From NCBI RefSeq assembly GCF_014644535.1, contig NZ_BMKW01000002.1, positions 211,034-275,033 of the forward strand: a stretch of 64,000 nt of DNA. The letters are read 5' to 3'. How positions within the stretch are numbered: position 1 is the first letter of the stretch; each line of letters starts with the position of its first letter. Below are positions 45,509-54,788 of the stretch, one piece after another. The translations under genes were made by a program, and so were the position numbers. The DNA comes from Neoroseomonas lacus. Lineage in GTDB: Bacteria; Pseudomonadota; Alphaproteobacteria; Acetobacterales; Acetobacteraceae. The notes beneath the pieces are model-generated. The model was given only the letters and a program-made list of their open reading frames with translations, ran no database searches and was not told where the DNA came from.

Positions 45509-46215
45509 ACGGTTCGGTCGATACCGCGCATCTTCTCGTCGTCGATGACGATGCCCGGTTGCGCGACCTGCTGCAGCGCTTCCTGAACGAGCAGGGATTC
45601 CGCATCACCGCCGTGGCCGACGCCGCCGCCGCGCGGCGCGCCATCGCCTCCATGATGTTCGACCTGATGGTGCTCGACGTGATGATGCCCGGCGAATCCG
45701 GCCTCACCCTCGCCGAATCGCTGCGCCGCGACGGCAACGAAGTCCCCATCCTGATGCTGACCGCGCGCGGCGCGCCGGAAGACCGCATCGCCGGCCTCGA
45801 ACACGGCGTCGACGACTACCTCGCCAAGCCCTTCGACCCGCGCGAGCTGGCCCTGCGCATCCGCACCATCCTGCGCCGCGCCGCGCCACCCGTCGCGACG
45901 CATGGCCTCCCCATCGCCCCGGTGCAGCTCGGCCCCTGCTGGTTCGATGTCGAACGCGCCGAACTGCGCGGCCCCGAGGGCGTCATCCGCCTGACCGGCG
46001 GTGAATCGGCGCTGTTGCAGGCACTCGCCCGCCGCGTCGGCGAAGTGCTGAGCCGCGAGGAGATCGGCACCGCCCTCGGCACGCCCGAAGCCGGCGAACG
46101 CGCGATCGACGTGCAGGTGACGCGGCTGCGCCGGAAGGTGGAGACCGACCCGCGCGAGCCGCGATTCATCCAGACCGTGCGGCATCGTGGGTATGTGTTG
46201 AGGCCGGGGCCGTGA
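45505..46215 (+). CDS. OmpR-family response regulator
   Basis: The 236-residue protein has a receiver domain with the DDD acidic pocket, phospho-acceptor D58 (VLDVMMPG) and the LAKPF lysine (about 107), followed by a winged-helix DNA-binding domain with GERAIDVQVTRLRRKVE and the terminal TVRHRGYVLRPGP. It follows MarR with overlap and precedes its kinase, from which it is separated by a palindromic repeat. The signal is unknown. Confidence 0.92.
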   Translation: MNGSVDTAHLLVVDDDARLRDLLQRFLNEQGFRITAVADAAAARRAIASMMFDLMVLDVMMPGESGLTLAESLRRDGNEVPILMLTARGAPEDRIAGLEHGVDDYLAKPFDPRELALRIRTILRRAAPPVATHGLPIAPVQLGPCWFDVERAELRGPEGVIRLTGGESALLQALARRVGEVLSREEIGTALGTPEAGERAIDVQVTRLRRKVETDPREPRFIQTVRHRGYVLRPGP

Positions 46216-46218
46216 TGA

Positions 46219-46352
46219 GGAAAGAGCGGGGGAGGAACACCTCCCCCGAATCCCTCGCCGTTTTCTATCAATTGGCGCCATCCCGCCGATGTCGGTCGCC
46301 AACAGTCAGAAAAAGGAGGGGGTTCGGGGGAGTTCTCTCCCCCGACCTTTCC
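46219..46352. repeat. Palindromic dispersed repeat, copy B (full)
   Basis: This copy has the same plan as copy A: an arm with a GGGGGAGG/CCTCCCCC hairpin, a centre with TATCAATTGGC and GTCGCCAACAG, and a second arm running AAAAAGGAGGGGG to CCCCCGACCTTTCC. The right arm is nearly identical to the complement of the left arm of copy A. It lies between two genes that would otherwise be closely coupled and ends six bases before the kinase start. Confidence 0.8.
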
Positions 46353-46357
46353 TGCCC

Positions 46358-47695
46358 ATGACCCCCACCCGCCTCTGCCGCTACCTGGTCCCGCGCGGCC
46401 TGCTGGGTCGCGCGCTGCTGATCATCCTGGTGCCGCTGGTCGCACTGCAGATCATCGCGCTCTTCCTCTTCTATGGCAGCCATCTCGATGTCATCTCGCG
46501 CCGCCTGGCCGGCGCCGTGGCCGGAGACATCGCGATGGTGGTCGAGCTGCTGGCGCGCAACCCGCACCCCGAGGACCGTGGCTGGATCTTCCGCGAAGCC
46601 GCCTGGCGGCTCGACCTGTCGCTGGCCTTCGAGACCGGCGCCGCGCTCGGCAGCACCGGCAACCGCCAAGCCTCCCTGCCGCTGCTGCCGCTAGAGGAAG
46701 ACCTCGACGACGCCATGCGCGAACGCGTCCGCCTGCCCTTCGACACGGATTGGCAGACCGACAGCCGCAGCGTGATCATCCGCGTGCAACTGCCCGACGG
46801 CGTGCTGCATGTCGAAGCCGCACGCAAACGCCTGTTCAGCAGCACGCTGTACCTGTTCGTCATCTGGGTGGTGGGCTCGTCGCTGCTGCTGTTCCTGGTG
46901 GCGGCGCTGTTCATGAAGAACCAGGTGCGCGCTATCCGCCGCCTCGCCGAGGCCGCCGACGCATTCGGCCGCGGCCGCGATATCGGCCCGATGAAGCCCG
47001 AGGGCGCGGCCGAGGCCCGCCAGGCGGCGATCGCCTACAACTCGATGCAGTCGCGCATCCGCCGCTTCGTTGAAAGCCGCACGGAAATGCTCGCCGGCAT
47101 CAGCCACGATCTGCGCACGCCATTGACGCGGCTGCGCCTGGGCATCGCCATGCTGCCCGCCTCGGTGCAGGACGACGCGGCGGCGATGACCCAGGATGTC
47201 GAGGAGATGGACCGGCTGATCGCCGCCTATCTCGCCTTCGCCCGCGGCGAGGGCACCGAGCAATACGCTCCGGCCGACCTTGCCGAACTGGTCGAGGAAG
47301 CCGCCGCCAAGGCCCGGCGCGACGGCGCCCAGGTGGATCTTGCCTTGCCGACGGAACCGCTGGTGCTGCCGGTGCGCGCGGATGCGCTGCGCCGCTGCCT
47401 GGGCAACCTCCTCGACAACGCGCGCAAGCACGCGCGGCGTATCGCCATCGGCCTGACCAGCGTACCGCGCGAGGAATCGGGCAGCTGGGCCATGGTGACG
47501 GTGGATGACGATGGCCCCGGCCTGCCGGAAGACCAGCGTGAGGACGCCTTCCGCCCCTTCGCGACCTTCTCGGCCGGCGGCACCGGGCTTGGGCTGGCCA
47601 TCGCGCGAGACATCGCGCGCGCCCATGGCGGGGACATCGTCCTGGAGGACAGCCCGCTCGGCGGCTTGCGCGCCCGGATCAGGCTGCCGGTCTGA
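46358..47695 (+). CDS. EnvZ-like sensor histidine kinase
   Basis: The 445-residue kinase has TM1 (about 17-39), a periplasmic sensor of about 120 residues, TM2 (about 164-187), HAMP, the H-box ISHDLRTPLTRLR with H250, N-box NLLDNARKHA and ATP-lid motifs DDDGPGLP and GGTGLGLAI. The layout matches EnvZ/OmpR-type systems. ATG 46358 has no good ribosome site because the repeat ends directly in front of it; the open frame back to 46289 lies in the repeat. The pairing with the regulator upstream is sure. Confidence 0.9.
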   Translation: MTPTRLCRYLVPRGLLGRALLIILVPLVALQIIALFLFYGSHLDVISRRLAGAVAGDIAMVVELLARNPHPEDRGWIFREAAWRLDLSLAFETGAALGSTGNRQASLPLLPLEEDLDDAMRERVRLPFDTDWQTDSRSVIIRVQLPDGVLHVEAARKRLFSSTLYLFVIWVVGSSLLLFLVAALFMKNQVRAIRRLAEAADAFGRGRDIGPMKPEGAAEARQAAIAYNSMQSRIRRFVESRTEMLAGISHDLRTPLTRLRLGIAMLPASVQDDAAAMTQDVEEMDRLIAAYLAFARGEGTEQYAPADLAELVEEAAAKARRDGAQVDLALPTEPLVLPVRADALRRCLGNLLDNARKHARRIAIGLTSVPREESGSWAMVTVDDDGPGLPEDQREDAFRPFATFSAGGTGLGLAIARDIARAHGGDIVLEDSPLGGLRARIRLPV

Positions 47696-47734
47696 CAGGA
47701 GATGCTGTCGATGGAGGGGCTTTGCCCCGCTAGA

Positions 47735-47770
47735 CCACCCCGCCAAATGACAGTGTCATGTGAAAAGCCG
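47735..47770. repeat. About 36-bp repeated element with ATGACA-G-TGTCAT dyad, copy 2
   Basis: CCACCCCGCCAAATGACAGT continues to GTCATGTGAAAAGCCG. It is the partner of the copy at 26111-26145. Here the core dyad extends to 6+6 bases around G. It lies just after the kinase gene, next to a GGGGC-TTT-GCCCC hairpin. The interval from here to 48188 holds no recognised gene. Confidence 0.55.
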
Positions 47771-47879
47771 TCCGTTGGCATCGTGCGCCGCGGGCGGGAT
47801 AGGCGCCGAGACACGCCCTTGCGCCCGAAGCGCCTCCCACGGGCCGGCGTGACCGCGATACCCAGCGCCAAATCGAGGT

Positions 47880-47897
47880 TGCCAAGGGCCCTTGGCA
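47880..47897. repeat. 18-bp perfect palindrome
   Basis: TGCCAAGGGCCCTTGGCA reads identically on both strands. It lies about 290 bp upstream of the DEAD-box helicase gene in its long leader, so it may be an operator. No similar site is seen elsewhere in the window. Confidence 0.4.
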
Positions 47898-48188
47898 GGA
47901 TGAGGTCCGCAGAGGGGCGGCACCGCTGCCCGTATTCCGCCACCCCGCCAACGCTTTCGCTTGCCTTTCGCACCCGCGAAGGCGCATACACCCGTCATCG
48001 CGTGGGTCCCCTGCGCGCCACGCGCCACCCGGCCGCGTGATCGGTCCCCGTCGCTCACTAAGAAGCGCGGTGCGGGCCCGGGTCGGGAACTGGCGCGCCA
48101 CCCACCGGACTGTCCCTATCCCGCGGGGCTTTCTTACCGCAGCGACGTGCGCCGCGAATATCGCCGCGCGCGTGCCACAGGATTTATC

Positions 48189-49607
48189 TTGACCAATACC
48201 TTCGAGGCCCTCGGCCTCGACACTCGCATCCTCCAGGCTCTCGCCGAGGAGGGTTACACCACCCCAACCCCCATCCAGGCGCAGTCCATCCCCATCGTGC
48301 TCGAAGGGCGCGACCTGCTGGGCATCGCGCAGACCGGCACCGGCAAGACGGCGGCCTTCGCGCTGCCGATCCTGCACCGCCTGTCGCAGACTTCCGGGCG
48401 CCCGCCGCGCGGCGGCTGCCGCGTGCTCGTGCTGTCCCCGACGCGCGAACTCGCCTCGCAGATCGCAGACAGCGTGAAGACCTACGGCCGTCATCTCGGC
48501 CTGTCGGTCGCCGTCATCTTCGGCGGCGTCGGCTTCGGGCCGCAGCGCCAGGCGCTTTCGCGCGGCGTCGACATCCTCGTCGCCACGCCGGGCCGCCTGC
48601 AGGACCTGCTCGACCAGAACGCCGGCCGGCTCGACATGGTCACCACCCTGGTGCTCGATGAAGCCGACCAGATGCTCGACAAGGGCTTCCTGCCGGCCAT
48701 CCGCCGCCTGCTCAAGACCATCCCCAAGGAACGCCAGACGCTGTTCTTCAGCGCCACCATGCCGCAGGAAATCAACCGTCTCGCGGCCGAGATGCTGAAG
48801 GACCCCGCCCGCGTCGCCGTCGCCCCCGTGGCGACGACCGCCGAGAAGGTCGCCCAGCGGGTCATCAACGTGCCGGCTTCCGGCAAGCGCCGCGTGCTCG
48901 CCGAAATCCTCAAGAGCGAAGGCGTCGGCCGCACCCTGGTGTTCAGCCGCACCAAGCACGGCGCCGACCGCATCGTGAAGCAACTCGACCAGGACGGCAT
49001 CGCCGCCAACGCCATCCACGGCAACAAGGCGCAGAACGCCCGCGAACGGGCGCTGGCCGCCTTCCGCGACGGCTCGGCGCCGGTGCTGATCGCCACCGAC
49101 ATCGCCGCTCGCGGCATCGATGTGGACGGCGTCACCCACGTCATCCAGTTCGACCTGCCGGAAGTGCCCGAAACCTACGTCCACCGCATCGGCCGCACCG
49201 CGCGCGCCGGCGCCTCGGGCGAAGCCGTGGCCCTGTGCTCGCACGAGGACCGCGACAAGCTGCGCGCGATCGAGAAGCTGATCCGCCAGACCATCCCGTC
49301 CGAACAGCGCCCCGGCGCGACGGCCGAGGAACTGGCCGCCCGGCCGCCCGAGGCTCCGCGCCCGCCGCGCCAGCAGCAGCAGCGCAAGCCGCAGCAGCGT
49401 CAGGCCCAGCACCGCCCGGCTGGCCACGGCACCTCCTTCAAGCCGACCGGCAACGGCAAGCCCGCCTCCCAGGGCGGCGAACAGGCCCGCCGCCGCACCG
49501 CCACCGCCGGCGTCGGCCAGGAAGAACCGCGCCGCGACCGCTCCTGGCGCGAAGGCGACTTCCGCGACGGCTCCTCCGCCCCGGCCTTCCTGCGCCGCGG
49601 CCGGTAA
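48189..49607 (+). CDS. DEAD-box RNA helicase (RhlE/DeaD type)
   Basis: The 472-residue protein has the Q-motif (PTPIQ, about 26-30), Walker A AQTGTGKT (47-54), DEAD (157-160), SAT (188-190), a helicase C domain with HRIGRTARAG, and a basic, Gln/Arg-rich tail from about 385 that is typical of RhlE. It unwinds structured RNA in ribosome assembly and cold adaptation. The first in-frame start that gives the family N-terminus is TTG 48189; no ATG is available in the preceding frame near it. The long gap upstream suggests a regulated leader, as known for cold-shock helicases. Confidence 0.88.
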   Translation: MTNTFEALGLDTRILQALAEEGYTTPTPIQAQSIPIVLEGRDLLGIAQTGTGKTAAFALPILHRLSQTSGRPPRGGCRVLVLSPTRELASQIADSVKTYGRHLGLSVAVIFGGVGFGPQRQALSRGVDILVATPGRLQDLLDQNAGRLDMVTTLVLDEADQMLDKGFLPAIRRLLKTIPKERQTLFFSATMPQEINRLAAEMLKDPARVAVAPVATTAEKVAQRVINVPASGKRRVLAEILKSEGVGRTLVFSRTKHGADRIVKQLDQDGIAANAIHGNKAQNARERALAAFRDGSAPVLIATDIAARGIDVDGVTHVIQFDLPEVPETYVHRIGRTARAGASGEAVALCSHEDRDKLRAIEKLIRQTIPSEQRPGATAEELAARPPEAPRPPRQQQQRKPQQRQAQHRPAGHGTSFKPTGNGKPASQGGEQARRRTATAGVGQEEPRRDRSWREGDFRDGSSAPAFLRRGR

Positions 49608-49617
49608 CCCGGCACAC

Positions 49618-49645
49618 GGGTCGGGGGAGCCCGCCTCCCCCACCC
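49618..49645 (+). terminator. Terminator hairpin after the helicase gene
   Basis: GGGT-C-GGGGGAG (49618-49629) pairs with CTCCCCC-ACCC (49635-49645) with one bulge and a five-base loop, ten bases after the stop codon. Confidence 0.55.
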
Positions 49646-49735
49646 ACGCCGCCCCCGGGCGGCAAACCAGTTCTTCACCGGTAATGACACAGACTTCAGG
49701 CCGTTAGCGCCCCGTCATCACCGGTGAGGACACCA

Positions 49736-50428
49736 ATGCTGTCACGACGATCCGCCCTCGGCGGCATGGCCTGCCTGGCTTGCGCCGGCCTCTTCGCCGC
49801 GCCACGCGTGCGCGCCAACACCCCCGTCGCCCGCACCACCCTCACGCCCGACCAAGCGATCGAACGCCTGCTCGACGGCAACCGCCGCTTCGTTGCCGAC
49901 GACCCCTCCCCGGTCGACATCGGCCGCGGCCGCCGCGCCAGCCTGACCGCCGGCCAAGCCCCCTTCGCCACCATCATCTGCTGCGCCGACAGCCGCGCCG
50001 CCCCCGAAACCCTGGTCCACGCCGGCCTCGGCGAAGTCTTCGTCAGCCGCGTCGCCGGCAACACCATCCCTCCCGTCGACCTGGCCACCGTCGCCTACGG
50101 CGTCGAAGCCCTCGGCACGCCCGCCATCATGGTGCTCGGCCACGAAGGCTGCGGCGCCGTCACCGCCGCCGTCGACGTCGTCACCCGCGGCGCCATGGTG
50201 CCCCCCATCATGCAACCCATGCTCGGGCCCATCATCTTCGCGGTGAACGCCGTCCGCGACCAACCCGGCGACATGATCGACAACGCCGTACGGGAAAACG
50301 CCAAGGCCGGCGCCCGGTCCCTGATCCGCCAGCCGGATTTCGCGGAGAAGATCAGCGCCGGGAAACTGAAAGTGGTCGCAGCGCGGTACGACCTGCATGA
50401 GGGGAAGATCGAGTTGCTGGACCTGTGA
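49736..50428 (+). CDS. Periplasmic beta-type carbonic anhydrase
   Basis: The 230-residue protein has a twin-arginine-type leader (MLSRRSALGGMACLACAG) ending near RVRA. Zinc ligands follow in CxDSR (C83, D85, R87) and GHEGCG (H136, C139), the beta-carbonic anhydrase set. It interconverts CO2 and bicarbonate outside the cytoplasm. GAGG lies eight bases before ATG 49736; the GTG at 49724 overlaps that site and is unlikely. A half-copy repeat follows the gene. Confidence 0.9.
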   Translation: MLSRRSALGGMACLACAGLFAAPRVRANTPVARTTLTPDQAIERLLDGNRRFVADDPSPVDIGRGRRASLTAGQAPFATIICCADSRAAPETLVHAGLGEVFVSRVAGNTIPPVDLATVAYGVEALGTPAIMVLGHEGCGAVTAAVDVVTRGAMVPPIMQPMLGPIIFAVNAVRDQPGDMIDNAVRENAKAGARSLIRQPDFAEKISAGKLKVVAARYDLHEGKIELLDL

Positions 50429-50437
50429 GGCGGGCTG

Positions 50438-50500
50438 AAGGCCGGGGGAGAGAACTAACTCCCCCGCCCCCCCTCCGTTCTTTGTCTGTCGAATGGATGC
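50438..50500. repeat. Palindromic dispersed repeat, copy C (half)
   Basis: GAAGGCCGGGGGAGAGAACT and the following CCCCCGCCCCCCCTCC...TTTGTCTGTCG match the left arm and start of the centre of copy A, with a small insertion (TAA) in the hairpin loop. The second arm is missing. It lies 10 bp after the carbonic anhydrase stop. Confidence 0.65.
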
Positions 50501-50629
50501 TCGGGGGGCGACGGCCGCACCCACCCGCTGCGGTTAGGCCCAGCAGTAGACAAAGTTCGGGCGCACTGACCTTCCCCCGCCCCTGCTTTTCAGTCTAAGC
50601 CCTGCCTTAATCAAAGGGGGGCCGGGCTG

Positions 50630-52633
50630 TTGGCAGACACGCGTTCAGTGACAGACACCGTCAACACCGATGTCGACGACATGGAGTTCGCCTCCGCGCG
50701 GCGAGAGCTGACCGGCTGGCAGGTCCATCTCTGGCGTGCCTGCGCCGCGGCCTTTGTCTTCTGGCATTTATGGATTCTGCTGGTCGAACCGGTGGACCCC
50801 ACCGTCTCGCGCGCCGTTCATGTCTTCTTCGGTGCGGCATTGGGCTTTTCGTTGTTCGCCCCGCGCAGTTCGGGCCAGCCGGGCAACAGGGTGCCCTGGT
50901 ATGAGCTGATCTTCATCATCCCGGCCTTGCTGATCCCTCTGCACTACATCTTCGATGCCGATGGCATCGAGATGCGGACCTTCATGGGCCCCAACACGCA
51001 GGACCTGCTCGCCGCCGGCGTGGGCATCCTGTTGGTGCTGGAGTTCGCGCGGCGCACGGCCGGGCTGGTCATGCCGCTGATCGCCATCACCTTCATCGCC
51101 TATTGCTTCGTCGGCCCCTGGCTGCCTGGCATCCTGTGGCACCGTGGCGTGTCGTTCGACCAGGCACTGGTCGAACTCTTCAACAACAACGGCGTGCTGG
51201 GCACCATCGTGCAGGTCAGCGCCACCTTCATCATCATGTTCGTGGTCTTCGCGACCTTCCTGCAGACCTCGAAGGCCGGCGACTACTTCAACGACTTTGC
51301 CCTCGCCTTGGTCGGCCGCCTGCGTGGCGGCCCCGCCAAGGTCACCGTCATCTCCGGCATCCTCTTCGGCACCATTTCCGGCTCCGCGGTCGCCAATGTG
51401 GTCGCCTCCGGCGCCTTCACCATCCCGATGATGCGGCGCGTCGGCTATGACCGCGCCACCGCCGGCGCGGTGGAGGCCACCAGCTCCACCGGCGGCCAGA
51501 TCACCCCGCCGGTGATGGGCGCCGGTGCCTTCATCATGGCCGAGGTGCTGGGCATCCCCTACACCGAAATCGCGCTCGCCGGGCTGATCCCGGCGCTGCT
51601 CTTCTATGTCGCCAACTACATCCACTGCGATCTGAACGCGCGCAAATCCGGCATCCGCGGCTTGCCGAAGGAGGAATTGCCGCGTTGGGTGAACCTCGCG
51701 CGCCATGCCTACATGGCCGCCCCCTTGGTGTTGCTGATCTACATGCTCGTGCAGGGCTTCTCACCCTTCCGCGCCGCTGCCTGGGGCATCGCGGCGACGC
51801 TGGTGATCATGCTCGGCACCGCGCTGACTCATCGCATCACGCGCCAGGGCCAGAATCCCCTCGTGGCGATGATCGGCGCGCTGCACGAGACGTTGGCATC
51901 CATCTACGCGACGCTGCATGGTTCGATGAAGGAGATGATGCAGCTCATCGCCGTCTGCGCCGCCGCGGGCATCGTCGCCGGCGTTATTGGCGTGACCGGC
52001 GTGGGTGGGCGCTTCGCGACCATGCTGCTCGATGTCGCGGGCGCCTCGGCCTTCCTGGCGATGGTCTTCGCCATGTGCGTGGCGATCATCCTCGGCATGG
52101 GGGTCCCGACGACAGCAGCCTACGCGATCGCCGCCGCCGTGGTTGCACCGGGGCTGATCCGTATCGGCGTGCCACCGCTCTCGGCGCATATGTTCATCTT
52201 CTACTTCGCGATCCTGTCGGCGATCACGCCACCGGTCGCGCTCGCCTCCTTCGCCGCCGCCTCGATGGCGAGGGCGGATATGTGGAAGACCAGCGTGATC
52301 GCGCTGAAGCTGGGCCTGGCGACCTTCATCGTGCCCTACATGTTCTGGATCTCGCCGGCCCTGCTCGCCCAGGGGCCGCTGCCAGACATCCTGCAGGCCT
52401 TCATCACGGCGACGCTCGGCGTCTATCTGCTCGCCTGCGCGACAGAGGGCTGGATGCAAAACGGCCCCCTGCCACTGCTGCTGCGGCTGCTCAGCGGCGC
52501 CGCAGGGCTGGGGCTGATGGTGCCTGAACTGATGACGGACGTGGCCGGCCTGGCCGTGGCGGGGCTGCTGTGGTTCCGGCAGCAACGTCTCTACCCGAAG
52601 GAGGACGCGGGCCGAGCGGTGGTGCAGAGCTGA
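50630..52633 (+). CDS. TRAP transporter fused permease (DctQM/TAXI type)
   Basis: The 667-residue inner-membrane protein combines the small DctQ-like and large DctM-like subunits. The N-terminus has about four TM helices, then the DctM core with SGSAVANVVASGAFTIPMMRR and ATSSTGGQITPPVMGAGAFIMAE. A second conserved repeat GMGVPTTAAYAIAAAVVAPGLI and AILSAITPPVALASFAAASM follows. These fused forms work with TAXI-type binding proteins, and one is encoded just downstream on the opposite strand. The start is TTG 50630, preceded by AAAGGGGGG; an ATG at 50681 is an alternative. Confidence 0.92.
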   Translation: MADTRSVTDTVNTDVDDMEFASARRELTGWQVHLWRACAAAFVFWHLWILLVEPVDPTVSRAVHVFFGAALGFSLFAPRSSGQPGNRVPWYELIFIIPALLIPLHYIFDADGIEMRTFMGPNTQDLLAAGVGILLVLEFARRTAGLVMPLIAITFIAYCFVGPWLPGILWHRGVSFDQALVELFNNNGVLGTIVQVSATFIIMFVVFATFLQTSKAGDYFNDFALALVGRLRGGPAKVTVISGILFGTISGSAVANVVASGAFTIPMMRRVGYDRATAGAVEATSSTGGQITPPVMGAGAFIMAEVLGIPYTEIALAGLIPALLFYVANYIHCDLNARKSGIRGLPKEELPRWVNLARHAYMAAPLVLLIYMLVQGFSPFRAAAWGIAATLVIMLGTALTHRITRQGQNPLVAMIGALHETLASIYATLHGSMKEMMQLIAVCAAAGIVAGVIGVTGVGGRFATMLLDVAGASAFLAMVFAMCVAIILGMGVPTTAAYAIAAAVVAPGLIRIGVPPLSAHMFIFYFAILSAITPPVALASFAAASMARADMWKTSVIALKLGLATFIVPYMFWISPALLAQGPLPDILQAFITATLGVYLLACATEGWMQNGPLPLLLRLLSGAAGLGLMVPELMTDVAGLAVAGLLWFRQQRLYPKEDAGRAVVQS

Positions 52634-52672
52634 CGGCGCGGCCGGCGCATCGCTGCCCCGGCCGCCCGTTGT

Positions 52673-53671
52673 TCAGGCCAGGACCAGGTTGTCCGGGATC
52701 GTCTGCCCCACCTCGCGCAGGTAGCGCGCGGCACCAGGGTGGAACGGCAGGAAGGTGTTCTTGCTGGCGTTCGACGCCAAGGTCTCCGATCCCGCCGCGA
52801 TCACCTGCTTCAGCCGCGCATTCTGGCTCAGCACCGCCTTCACCATCTCATAGACCAGGTCATCCGACAGCGACTTGTGGCCGATGGCGAAGTTGAACAT
52901 GCCGACCACGCGCAGGTCGCGACCCGCGGTGCGATAGGTGCTGCCCGCCACGGTACCGGCGGACAGTTCCGGAAAGGCCTGGGTCAGCTTCGTCACATCC
53001 TCGGCGGTGAAGTCGAGGAAATTGACCTCACCCTGCGTCTCCGCCTCGCTGAAGGCCGGGATCGGCACGCCCGAGGCGAACAGGAAGGCGTCCAGCAACC
53101 CGTCCTGCAACTGCCCCGACATGTCAGACCCCGACCCGAAGCGTATCGTGGCCGGCTTGTAGCCGAGCCGGTCGAGCATCAGCGGGAAATAGGTACCGGG
53201 CGTGCCGCCGCGCGGCCCGACGCCGACATTCTTGCCCGCCAGCTGCGACATCTGGGTGATGCCGCTGCGCTTCAACGCGATGCCGTGGAATGGCGTGTCA
53301 TACATCGGGAACAGGGCGCGGATATCGCGGAACTTGTTGCCTTGCGTCCAGGCGCCCTCGCCGTTCCAGGCCTGCAGCGCGACACCCATGGTCACCATGC
53401 CGAGTTCGACCTCGCGACGCTGGACCAGGATGATATTCTGGTTCGGCCCCTGCGTCGTGCGAAAGGAAATGTTGATCCCCGTCGCTTCCTGGACGATCTG
53501 GCCCCAGGCCGGACCATACAGCGCATAGGTGCCGCCGGGCGCCGCGGTGCCCATGTTGAGCGCGCGCGGCCAGGCCGGGTTGCGCGGTTGGGCAGTGGCC
53601 TGCCGGCCAAGCCCCAGCACGGCGAGGCCAGCGCCAGCGCCGGCCATCATGTTGCGTCTATTGATTGTCAT
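52673..53671 (-). CDS. TAXI-family TRAP transporter substrate-binding protein
   Basis: The 332-residue periplasmic protein has a twin-arginine-like leader (INRRNMMAGAGAGLAVLG, cleaved near TAQ) and the TAXI motifs NMGTAAPGGTYALYGPAWG and GPRGGTPGTYFPLMLDRLG. TAXI proteins feed fused TRAP permeases. It is convergent with the permease gene, so the two are not one operon but presumably form one system. ATG 53671 follows GGGAGGATCC. The ligand is unknown; glutamate and dicarboxylates are known for relatives. Confidence 0.9.
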   Translation of the reverse strand: MTINRRNMMAGAGAGLAVLGLGRQATAQPRNPAWPRALNMGTAAPGGTYALYGPAWGQIVQEATGINISFRTTQGPNQNIILVQRREVELGMVTMGVALQAWNGEGAWTQGNKFRDIRALFPMYDTPFHGIALKRSGITQMSQLAGKNVGVGPRGGTPGTYFPLMLDRLGYKPATIRFGSGSDMSGQLQDGLLDAFLFASGVPIPAFSEAETQGEVNFLDFTAEDVTKLTQAFPELSAGTVAGSTYRTAGRDLRVVGMFNFAIGHKSLSDDLVYEMVKAVLSQNARLKQVIAAGSETLASNASKNTFLPFHPGAARYLREVGQTIPDNLVLA

Positions 53672-53756
53672 CGGATCCTCCCGGTGATCTGGATGTAGAT
53701 TCTGTAATGCCTGACAGGCGGCACGCATGGCAATCATTGCCCGGGCGGCCATGGCG

Positions 53757-54416
53757 TCAGCCGAATACCTCGCCCCAAGCCGCCTTCAGTGCCGCATCCG
53801 CTTCTTCCATCGTCGCCAGGACCCCCTGCCCATGCAGGCTGGTCACCCCGAATTCACTGATCCCGCACGGTACGATCCCGCTGAAATGGTCGAGATCCGG
53901 GTCCACGTTCAGGGCAACCCCGTGCCAGCTCACCCACCGGGTCACCCGCACGCCGATCGCGGCGATCTTGTCTTCCCCGCCGGCGCGGTTGGCCACCCAC
54001 AGCCCGACTCGGCCCTCGCGCCGTTCCGCCCTGACGTTGAACCGGTCCAGGGCGCGGATCATCCATTCCTCCAGCCCATGGACATAGGCGCGGATGTCGC
54101 GGGCGGGCACCGACCCGTGAGCGTTCTGCAGGTCAAGCATCACGTAGCCGGTGCGTTGTCCGGGCCCGTGATAGGTCCATTGCCCGCCACGCCCGGCGTT
54201 GAACACCGGGAATCGGGCGTCGCGCAGGTCGTCGGCCTTGGCCGAGGTGCCGGCGGTGTAGGTGGGGTCGTGCTCCACCAGCCAGACGCGTTCGCGTGCG
54301 CCCTCGGCGCGGATCGCGGCGACGTGGGCCTCCATGGCCGAGAGCGCCTCAGCATAGGGGGTTCGCCCCTCGCTGACGATCCAATCGAGAGGGCATGTTG
54401 ATGGCGGCGCGGTCAT
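53757..54416 (-). CDS. lipB: Octanoyl-[ACP]:protein N-octanoyltransferase LipB
   Basis: The 219-residue protein transfers octanoate from ACP to lipoyl domains, the first step of lipoate synthesis. The LipB signature [24 protein letters not shown] (residues 73-96), lysine K150 in [10 protein letters not shown] and cysteine C184 in [13 protein letters not shown], the catalytic dyad, are all present. It supplies the cofactor used by complexes that include lipoamide dehydrogenase (26486-27904). It is divergent from the tRNA-Leu gene. Confidence 0.94.
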   Translation of the reverse strand: MTAPPSTCPLDWIVSEGRTPYAEALSAMEAHVAAIRAEGARERVWLVEHDPTYTAGTSAKADDLRDARFPVFNAGRGGQWTYHGPGQRTGYVMLDLQNAHGSVPARDIRAYVHGLEEWMIRALDRFNVRAERREGRVGLWVANRAGGEDKIAAIGVRVTRWVSWHGVALNVDPDLDHFSGIVPCGISEFGVTSLHGQGVLATMEEADAALKAAWGEVFG

Positions 54417-54446
54417 GGGTTATACGCCGCGCCCTCTACCCGGTTT

Positions 54447-54532
54447 GCGGTCGTGGCGGAATGGTAGACGCGCCAGCTTGAGGTGCTGGTAGGGGCAACC
54501 CTGTGGAAGTTCGAATCTTCTCGACCGCACCA
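54447..54532 (+). tRNA. tRNA-Leu (anticodon GAG)
   Basis: Acceptor arms GCGGTCG (54447-54453) and CGACCGC (54522-54528) pair perfectly. The anticodon stem-loop CCAGC-TTGAGGT-GCTGG gives GAG. A long variable arm (TAGGGGCAACCCTG) marks a class II tRNA, and the T-loop is TTCGAAT. Discriminator A is followed by encoded CCA (54530-54532). It sits between LipB and the accessory region and is a plausible integration point. Confidence 0.95.
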
Positions 54533-54788
54533 TTTTCTAACGCTAACAATTTGAATTTACTCGATAAAATTAACACTGCACGCATCGGCGCCCACATTAG
54601 TCCCCACGTTTGGAATGCGCTGGTCTGATCCGCAGTGATACGATGTGACGCCGCCTAACCTCCGCGTTTGACGTCGATTTGGCCCTTCACACTTTCCATG
54701 GCGCAAGGCACCGCGCGCTTACGAAGGGTTGGCCGGTCAGATCCGTGCTGTCCGATAGGATGCATTGGGCCTCTTCAACCGTGGTTAT
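54533..54788. other. Island left flank without a recognised gene
   Basis: The sequence turns AT-richer immediately after the tRNA (CTAACGCTAACAATTTGAAT). I see no integrase and no open frame with coding character in these 256 bases. Confidence 0.35.
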
